In this document: positions 58,827 through 64,000 of the stretch, piece by piece
Numbering within the stretch: the stretch's first letter is position 1
Layout of the letters: every line of letters begins with the position of its first letter
DNA from: Flavobacterium sp. GSB-24
Lineage (GTDB): Bacteria; Bacteroidota; Bacteroidia; Flavobacteriales; Flavobacteriaceae
Length of the DNA stretch: 64,000 bases
Direction: 5' to 3'
Assembly (NCBI RefSeq): GCF_027924665.1
Contig: NZ_AP027043.1
Location: 496,001 to 560,000, forward strand
Position numbers and translations under genes: made by a program
Notes under the pieces: model-generated
What the model was told of the DNA's origin: nothing
Database searches by the model: none
The model's input: the letters and a program-made list of their open reading frames with translations, nothing else

Positions 58827-59702
58827 ATGAGTTCTAACTTTGATAAATTTCAAAAGCGCAGGTTAATTTCCTCTTATTTTTCGGTTGTATTAAGTGTATT
58901 CTTGGTTTTATTCCTTTTGGGAGTACTGGGATTATTCATTATTAATTCTAAAAAACTGGCCAACGATTTTAAAGAAAAAATCGCCATGACCGTTTTCTTT
59001 AAAAATGAAGCTAATGACAGCGTCATCAAAGCTTTTAATACCGAATTGAAAAGAGCACCATTCGCTAGATCTTTTGCTTATGTTTCTAAAGAAAAAGCAG
59101 CTAAAGAACACACTGATATTATTGGAGAAGATTTTCTAACTTTTTTAGGAGAAAATCCGTTATTAAATTCATACGACATTCACTTAAAAGCTGATTATGT
59201 AGAAAGAGACAGCATTTTAGAGATTGAAAGTAATTTGAAAAAAAATACGATGATTGAAGATATTGTTTATGACAAACAATTGGTAAATCTGGTAAATGAC
59301 AACATCAAAAAAGTTAGTATGTGGATTTTAATAATCAGTGGTTTCCTTACTATAATTGCTGTTTTATTAATCAATAGTTCACTGCGTTTATCAATTCACT
59401 CTAATCGTTTTATCATCAAAACTATGCAGATGGTTGGAGCAACCAAAGCATTTATTCGTAAACCATTTGTAATGCGAAGTGTAAAATTAGGTATGCTGGG
59501 CGCTGGTTTGGCAATTATCGCCTTGATTGCACTTTTAATTTATGTAGAAACTAATTTCCCTGGTTTAGGAATTTTAGAAGACAAAGTTTTAATCGCTTTG
59601 GTTTTAGTTGCTGTTTTCGGATTAGGTGTTTTGATTACTTGGATTAGCACACATTTTGCAACACAACGTTTCTTGAATTTAAGAACTGACGATCTTTATT
59701 AA
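58827..59702 (+). CDS. ftsX: Cell division protein FtsX (ABC permease-like)
   Basis: 291 aa. Cytoplasmic N-terminal ~22 residues, TM1 (about 22-45, 'VVLSVFLVLFLLGVLGLFIINS'), a periplasmic loop (about 50-155) and three more helices, 'MWILIISGFLTIIAVLLINSSL' (~168), a helix near 219-243, and 'VLIALVLVAVFGLGVLITWI' (~250). Works with FtsE to activate peptidoglycan hydrolases at division. ftsE is not adjacent, which is common in Bacteroidota. It is first of a conserved cluster with DUF3098, uppP and truB. Near-consensus promoter words exist upstream but none is exact. Confidence 0.9.
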   Translation: MSSNFDKFQKRRLISSYFSVVLSVFLVLFLLGVLGLFIINSKKLANDFKEKIAMTVFFKNEANDSVIKAFNTELKRAPFARSFAYVSKEKAAKEHTDIIGEDFLTFLGENPLLNSYDIHLKADYVERDSILEIESNLKKNTMIEDIVYDKQLVNLVNDNIKKVSMWILIISGFLTIIAVLLINSSLRLSIHSNRFIIKTMQMVGATKAFIRKPFVMRSVKLGMLGAGLAIIALIALLIYVETNFPGLGILEDKVLIALVLVAVFGLGVLITWISTHFATQRFLNLRTDDLY

Positions 59703-59742
59703 TTTTAGATTGCTTTAGATAAAAATAAACTCAAAAGAGGGT

Positions 59743-59769
59743 GAGATTGCTTCGTACCTCGCAATGACA
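59743..59769. repeat. Solo TGTCATT-family arm
   Basis: GAGATTGCTTCGTACCTCGC, then AATGACA, closely matches the right arm at 55331-55357 (one inserted/substituted base in the centre). It ends 2 bp before the ATG of DUF3098, so it forms the ribosome-binding region of that gene. No second arm is present. Confidence 0.75.
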
Positions 59770-59771
59770 AA

Positions 59772-60035
59772 ATGAAAAACAACAACAATAACAAAGAACA
59801 AGCTCAGGAACAGCCAAAACAGGAATTCCTTTTTGACAGCATCAATTATAAAATCTTATTAATTGGTATTGCTGTTATTGCATTAGGATTTATTCTAATG
59901 TCTGGCGGAGGAAGTAAAGATCCGAATGTTTTTAACGAAGATATTTTTAGTTTTAGACGTATCCGTTTAGCACCGACAACTGTGTTAATCGGTTTTGGAA
60001 TTACGATTTATTCTATTTTCAAAAAATCTAAATAG
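59772..60035 (+). CDS. DUF3098 small membrane protein
   Basis: 87 aa. Basic/polar N-terminus (KNNNNNKEQAQEQPKQEFLF), then two hydrophobic helices, 'YKILLIGIAVIALGFILMSGG' and 'TTVLIGFGITIYSIFKK', joined by 'NEDIFSFRRIRLAPT'. This matches DUF3098 of Bacteroidota, always found beside ftsX and uppP, with unknown function. The start codon abuts the solo repeat arm, so the repeat may influence its translation. Confidence 0.88.
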   Translation: MKNNNNNKEQAQEQPKQEFLFDSINYKILLIGIAVIALGFILMSGGGSKDPNVFNEDIFSFRRIRLAPTTVLIGFGITIYSIFKKSK

Positions 60036-60041
60036 ACTTTC

Positions 60042-60129
60042 TTAGACTACTTAGAATTTTCAGACATCTTAGATTATTAGATTAATCTTTTCTAGAAAAG
60101 TCTAAAAGTCTATCCCGACGCTTCGGGAC
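60042..60129. repeat. Nonameric CTTAGANNN repeat and TCCCGA hairpin
   Basis: CTTAGACTA, CTTAGAATT, TTCAGACAT and CTTAGATTA run in 9-nt register (60042-60077). Then TCCCGA-CGCT-TCGGGA (60114-60129) sits between TCTAAAA words. This fills the 117-bp gap between DUF3098 and uppP. Confidence 0.7.
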
Positions 60130-60152
60130 TAAAATCTAAAAATCTAATTTAA

Positions 60153-60950
60153 ATGAATACATTACAAGCTATCGTTCTTGCCATTATTGAAGGAATTACA
60201 GAATTTTTACCTGTTTCTTCAACTGGACACATGATTATTGCCTCTTCATTTTTTGGAATCGCTCATGACGATTTCACTAAACTTTTTACAATTGTAATTC
60301 AGCTTGGTGCTATACTTTCGGTTGTAATTTTATATTTCAAACGTTTCTTTCAAACATTTGATTTCTACTTTAAACTTTTAGTTGCTTTTATTCCTGCAGT
60401 GGTTTTAGGATTACTTTTAAGTGATTTTATTGACGGCTTATTAGAAAATCCTGTTACGGTTGCTATTTCACTTCTAATTGGAGGAATTATTTTATTGAAA
60501 GTAGACGAATGGTTCAACAAACCAAATGATCCTGAAGTTTCAACTGAGATTACTTACGCAAAAGCTTTTAAAATTGGACTATTTCAATGTCTGGCAATGA
60601 TTCCTGGAGTTTCACGAAGCGGTGCTAGTATTGTAGGTGGTATGTCACAAAAACTAACAAGAACTTCTGCTGCTGAATTTTCATTTTTCTTAGCAGTTCC
60701 TACTATGTTAGGCGCAACAGCAAAAAAATGTTACGATTATTACAAAGCAGGATTTGAATTGTCTCACGAGCAAATTAATATGCTTGTTATCGGAAACATT
60801 GTTGCTTTTATTGTAGCACTTTTGGCCATTAAAACTTTCATCGGATTTTTAACTAAAAATGGCTTTAAAGTTTTTGGTTATTACCGAATCTTAGCTGGAA
60901 TCATTTTATTATTGATTCACTTTTTCATTCACCCGCTTACCATCATATAA
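60153..60950 (+). CDS. uppP: Undecaprenyl-diphosphate phosphatase
   Basis: 265 aa integral membrane protein (BacA family). '[20 protein letters not shown]' at 10-29 is the first active-site repeat (E-x3-E, PxSSTGH), and '[22 protein letters not shown]' near 148-169 is the second (P-G-x-S-R-S). It recycles undecaprenyl pyrophosphate for cell-wall synthesis, and its usual side effect is bacitracin tolerance. Its last base overlaps the truB start (60950), so both are translationally coupled. Confidence 0.95.
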   Translation: MNTLQAIVLAIIEGITEFLPVSSTGHMIIASSFFGIAHDDFTKLFTIVIQLGAILSVVILYFKRFFQTFDFYFKLLVAFIPAVVLGLLLSDFIDGLLENPVTVAISLLIGGIILLKVDEWFNKPNDPEVSTEITYAKAFKIGLFQCLAMIPGVSRSGASIVGGMSQKLTRTSAAEFSFFLAVPTMLGATAKKCYDYYKAGFELSHEQINMLVIGNIVAFIVALLAIKTFIGFLTKNGFKVFGYYRILAGIILLLIHFFIHPLTII

Positions 60951-61636
60951 TGACACCTGAAGAATATTTAGACGGACAAGTTTTATTGATTGACAAACCA
61001 TTAAAATGGAGTTCGTTTCAAGCTGTCAATAAATTAAAATACCTTTTAATTAATAAAGTTGGACTTCCTAAAAAGTTCAAAATTGGTCACGCCGGAACTT
61101 TAGATCCGCTGGCGACTGGACTTTTATTGATTTGTACTGGAAAATTCACCAAAAGAATTTCGGAGCTTCAAGGTCAGGCAAAAGAATATACTGGAACTTT
61201 TTACATCGGAGCCACTACTCCATCATACGATTTAGAAACAGAAATCGACCAGACTTTTCCAACAGATCATATCGATGAAGCTTTGATTCACGAAACAGTA
61301 AAGCAGTTTTTAGGAGAAATAGATCAAAAACCGCCTATTTTTTCGGCTATTAAAAAAGATGGTGTTCGTTTATATGAACATGCACGCGCTGGCGAATCTA
61401 TAGAAATTGAAAGCAGAAAAACCACTATTCACGAATTTGAAATTACAAGAATTGCACTGCCAGAAATCGACTTTAGAGTAGTTTGCAGTAAAGGAACTTA
61501 CATTCGTTCTCTAGCTTACGATTTCGGGAAAGCGATGAATTCAGGTTCACATTTAACTGTATTACGCCGCACCAAAATTGGCAATTACGATGTAAAAAAT
61601 GCGATTGATATTACTCTTTTCGAGGAAAGCCTGTAG
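60950..61636 (+). CDS. truB: tRNA pseudouridine-55 synthase
   Basis: 228 aa. Catalytic Asp D52 in 'IGHAGTLDPLATGLLLICTGKFTK' (45-68). 'QFLGEIDQKPPIFSAIKKDG' and 'GTYIRSLAYDFG' are the other TruB motifs. The C-terminal PUA-type extension of longer TruBs is absent, so it is the short form, normal for this phylum. Starts on the last base of uppP. The gap downstream (61637-61978) is described with the micro-ORF. Confidence 0.95.
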   Translation: MTPEEYLDGQVLLIDKPLKWSSFQAVNKLKYLLINKVGLPKKFKIGHAGTLDPLATGLLLICTGKFTKRISELQGQAKEYTGTFYIGATTPSYDLETEIDQTFPTDHIDEALIHETVKQFLGEIDQKPPIFSAIKKDGVRLYEHARAGESIEIESRKTTIHEFEITRIALPEIDFRVVCSKGTYIRSLAYDFGKAMNSGSHLTVLRRTKIGNYDVKNAIDITLFEESL

Positions 61637-61651
61637 TAAAAAATAAAAATA

Positions 61652-61682
61652 GCACATTACAAATTTGAAAATAGTAATGTGC
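61652..61682 (-). terminator. Terminator of a minus-strand small transcript
   Basis: GCACATTAC (61652-61660) and GTAATGTGC (61674-61682) form a perfect 9-bp stem. On the minus strand it is followed by a T-rich tract (TATTTTTATTTTTT), so it ends a transcript reading toward truB. On the plus strand the T-tract is poor. Confidence 0.7.
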
Positions 61683-61729
61683 CAACTCTTTAAACAAATA
61701 GTACAATTATCTCATACTGATTCATTGAG

Positions 61730-61807
61730 TTAATAGTGAGGCACATTTTTCCCTCCAAATAAAAATTGAGAAAAGAAATCATAAAATCTTTCAAATAACT
61801 TTTTCAT
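61730..61807 (-). CDS. Candidate 25-aa micro-ORF
   Basis: ATG 61807-61805 to TAA 61732-61730, product MKKLFERFYDFFSQFLFGGK plus NVPHY. It has an amphipathic, aromatic, basic N-terminus. It lies alone in the 342-bp gap, 48 bp before a good minus-strand terminator. No exact TAnnTTTG precedes it. Either a small membrane-active peptide or an upstream part of a regulatory RNA is possible. The rest of the gap (61810-61978) is A/T-rich with nothing recognisable. Confidence 0.35.
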   Translation of the reverse strand: MKKLFERFYDFFSQFLFGGKNVPHY

Positions 61808-61978
61808 AATAGTGTATTTTAATGTTAGACAATAAATAAACACCAATAAAAAGAGTAAATCAGAAAGTTATAATAGAAGTGGGATTATATTTACTAAGTT
61901 ACAAAATAAGAAGTAAAATAAAAACACTTTAAGATAATTTTATCAACCAAATTATTTGTTATCAACACATTACCAAAA

Positions 61979-62596
61979 TCAAAGTCGATTATATTTAATA
62001 TTCTCCATAATTTCCAGCAATTCTTCTTGAACCGAGATTCCTTTGTCTGCCAAATACCACAATTGTAAATCTGTTTTTATCTTTTCATCAATTGGGCCAA
62101 CCTCTCTTTTGTGATTTGCCATTAATTCAGCGGCACCTTTTGGTCTTGGTCCCCAATCGGCACGAACAATTCCGGCTTCTTTACAAATAACAATTACTTT
62201 AGGAATTGCCCTTCCGCCATTTGTGAGATATTGATTCATTAAATCATCATTTTCATCACGCAAAGCTATTCTTAGATCCACTTTTTTGTTTGAAGCCAAA
62301 GCCATTTTATTTAAAATGGGAAGAATCTGCGCTGCATCGCCGCACCAACCTTCAGAAAGTACCAGCCATATATAATGATTGTCTAAATGTTGTAGTTTAT
62401 CAATAATAGGTTCTGCAATTTGTATGGTTTTCTCCAGTCTGTTCATTCTCGCTTCGTTTAATTTGGAATAATTAGTCAAGCTTTCCGATTGTTCGTTTCC
62501 TGTCGACTTTCCTTCAGACAATAAATCGGTTACTAATTTTCTGTATTCAGCATAAGAATGACTGTTGAATAATGCTTTGGCTACGATGCTTTTCAT
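61979..62596 (-). CDS. Thioredoxin-like protein (single-cysteine type)
   Basis: 205 aa from the ATG 62596-62594 (MKSIVAKALFNSHSYAEYRK). An upstream extension starting near 62677 is hydrophobic but lacks family support. The thioredoxin-like core contains 'IWLVLSEGWCGDAAQILPILNKMA' with W-C-G-D-A, in which only one cysteine of CxxC is kept. 'IPKVIVICKEAGIVRADWGPRP' then follows (cis-Pro region). It probably binds or transfers rather than oxidises thiols. No partner gene is seen. Confidence 0.82.
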   Translation of the reverse strand: MKSIVAKALFNSHSYAEYRKLVTDLLSEGKSTGNEQSESLTNYSKLNEARMNRLEKTIQIAEPIIDKLQHLDNHYIWLVLSEGWCGDAAQILPILNKMALASNKKVDLRIALRDENDDLMNQYLTNGGRAIPKVIVICKEAGIVRADWGPRPKGAAELMANHKREVGPIDEKIKTDLQLWYLADKGISVQEELLEIMENIKYNRL

Positions 62597-62721
62597 ATTG
62601 GTTTGATTTTTAGGATAGAATAAAAATACAAAATTTAGAAAGACGAGGATAATGACATTTGTCAGATTTAAAAACAATAGTATTAAATATTCAAAAAATT
62701 TGAAAAGAAATAAAAATGCAA

Positions 62722-63162
62722 TTAATAATTTCGCTCTTCTTCTTCCTCATCTAACAAGTATTCAAAAAAATCTGAAAAATCATCCCATATATATGGCTTA
62801 GATATAAAATCTTGTTTTTCCAATTTGGTAATTTCTATTGAATCAATCCATAAAATTGGTGGCTTATTTTCTGTATCCATTAGAAATACGCTCATATCAT
62901 GCTCAGCAAGCACAATAAATCTGTTTGGTATAGCAACAGCTTTTCTAATTCTTAGGGTTTCCCCAATGAGATTAGTTGAATCATCAAATAAAAAAGAATG
63001 TAGCCAAATACTGCCATCACAAAAACTTGCTATTTCTTTAAAGTCAATAGGCAAACTTATTTGTAATTCACTTTCAATTTTATTTAAGTCTTCTGTGGAA
63101 ACTCCATCAATTTCACCAAATAGTAAAATATATCTATCTCTTAATTTATTTATATCTTTCAT
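62722..63162 (-). CDS. SMI1/KNR4 (SUKH) family protein
   Basis: 146 aa. The SUKH pattern is 'EDLNKIESELQISLPIDFKEIASFCDGSIWLHSFLF' at 20-55, 'FIVLAEHDMSVFLMDTENKPPILWIDSIEI' in the middle, and an acidic end (LLDEEEEERNY). In bacteria such proteins are often immunity proteins for secreted toxins, but no toxin gene is adjacent, so the role is open. A TATTTTTG -7 element (minus 63207-63200) lies 38 bp upstream. It is divergent from pyrH. Confidence 0.82.
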   Translation of the reverse strand: MKDINKLRDRYILLFGEIDGVSTEDLNKIESELQISLPIDFKEIASFCDGSIWLHSFLFDDSTNLIGETLRIRKAVAIPNRFIVLAEHDMSVFLMDTENKPPILWIDSIEITKLEKQDFISKPYIWDDFSDFFEYLLDEEEEERNY

Positions 63163-63276
63163 CTATCTAAATTTGAAAATACTAATAAAATATTTCCTAC
63201 AAAAATAAAAAATTTAATTAATACAACCTTCTTAAAATAATTTTACAAACATTATTTCTAAAAATCAGAATATGTC

Positions 63277-63284
63277 TATATTTG
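63277..63284 (+). promoter_or_regulatory. pyrH -7 element
   Basis: TATATTTG, exact consensus, 22 nt before the pyrH start at 63307. Confidence 0.6.
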
Positions 63285-63306
63285 CACAAATTAACGCGAC
63301 ACACAC

Positions 63307-64000
63307 ATGAAATATAAAAGAATTCTTCTAAAACTTAGCGGCGAAGCGCTAATGGGTGATTTACAATACGGTATAGACCCAAAAAGATTAGCCGAATATG
63401 CAGATGAAATTAAGCAGATTCACAGTAAAGGAGTAGAGATTGCAATTGTTATTGGAGGAGGAAATATATTTAGAGGAGTTGCTGGAGCAAGTTCTGGAAT
63501 GGATAGAGTTCAAGGTGATTACATGGGGATGCTTGCAACTGTAATTAACGGAATGGCTTTACAAGGTGCTCTTGAAGATAAAGGAATGAAAACGCGTTTG
63601 CAGACTGCTTTAAAAATGGAATCTATTGCAGAACCATACATTAAAAGAAGAGCAGACCGCCACTTAGAAAAAGGCAGAATCGTAATTTTTGGTGCTGGAA
63701 CCGGAAATCCATATTTTACAACAGATACTGCAGCAGTTTTAAGAGGAATCGAAATTAATGCTGATGTTATCTTAAAAGGAACTCGTGTTGATGGTGTTTA
63801 TGATTCTGACCCTGAAAAAAATGCTTCTGCAGTAAAATTTGACTTTATTTCGTTTGACGATGTAATCAAAAAAGGTTTAAATGTAATGGACACTACTGCA
63901 TTTACACTTAGTCAAGAAAACAAATTACCAATTGTTGTTTTTGATATGAATAAAATTGGAAACTTGTTGAAAATCTGCGAAGGCGAAAACATAGGAACTG
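63307..64000 (+). CDS. pyrH: UMP kinase (cut at the right edge)
   Basis: The ATG at 63307 gives [18 protein letters not shown], the family N-terminus. '[36 protein letters not shown]' near 53-87 is the UMP/ATP site, and '[18 protein letters not shown]' near 157 is the amino-acid-kinase signature. 231 residues are visible of the usual ~235, so only the last few residues are missing. It phosphorylates UMP to UDP and is normally inhibited by UTP. Frr usually follows, but it is outside the window. Confidence 0.97.
   Translation, partial: MKYKRILLKLSGEALMGDLQYGIDPKRLAEYADEIKQIHSKGVEIAIVIGGGNIFRGVAGASSGMDRVQGDYMGMLATVINGMALQGALEDKGMKTRLQTALKMESIAEPYIKRRADRHLEKGRIVIFGAGTGNPYFTTDTAAVLRGIEINADVILKGTRVDGVYDSDPEKNASAVKFDFISFDDVIKKGLNVMDTTAFTLSQENKLPIVVFDMNKIGNLLKICEGENIGT

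Overview
The window is chromosomal DNA from a Flavobacteriaceae member, most likely a Flavobacterium. The evidence is the low G+C content, promoters of the Bacteroidota type (TTG, 17-23 nt, TAnnTTTG), a type IX secretion (T9SS) sorting domain, SusC-like TonB receptor architecture, lipoproteins carrying the Bacteroidota surface-export signature, and families such as DUF4271, DUF4296, DUF3098 and DUF3109. Nearly all genes are ordinary chromosomal genes. I see no prophage, insertion sequence, CRISPR array, rRNA or tRNA.

Layout. 1-2105: a cut-off DUF3857 protein, dtd and rsgA. 2421-6549: a phenylalanine/tyrosine operon (pheA, aminotransferase, tyrA, aroGQ) preceded by a leader that looks like a complete ribosome-mediated attenuator, with a Phe/Tyr-rich 26-codon peptide, an antiterminator and a terminator abutting pheA. 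7073-9649: a DUF1800/DUF1501 pair. 9837-11074: a small toxin-antitoxin cluster with a perfect palindromic operator. 11182-14818: nrdA and nrdB. 15155-21969: DUF3109, MarC, small membrane proteins, a CtpA-like protease, dCMP deaminase, HupE/UreJ and TerB. 22207-25425: fbp, an acetyltransferase and aspartate kinase. 25843-31161: a very large outer-membrane protein, an Ala/Lys-rich exported protein and a glycosyltransferase.

31285-39638 is a phosphate-starvation island: an OprO/OprP-like porin, PhoR, PhoB, a TonB-dependent receptor and a probably surface-exposed beta-helix lipoprotein. The promoters of the porin, receptor and lipoprotein carry 7-mer direct repeats at exact 11-bp spacing, all in the same helical phase relative to the -7 element. 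This is the architecture of PhoB (PHO) boxes. A CTD-only T9SS mini-protein follows.

39758-48956: an acyltransferase, tyrS, an epimerase, DUF4296, dihydroorotase, a polyprenol-phosphate mannosyltransferase-like enzyme, DUF4271, hemD and an Lrp regulator. 49099-55070: a membrane zinc peptidase, a TPR-histidine kinase/NarL-type regulator pair, a small lipoprotein, and a hydrolase/ECF sigma/membrane protein operon. 55445-64000: leuS, the ftsX-DUF3098-uppP-truB cluster, a thioredoxin-like protein, a SMI1/KNR4 protein and the start of pyrH.

The second theme is the intergenic DNA. Most gaps hold short, degenerate, phrase-like repeats built from 6- to 9-nt words repeated in strict register, or long near-perfect inverted repeats placed just after stop codons. 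At least ten such families can be told apart here. Several also act as terminators.
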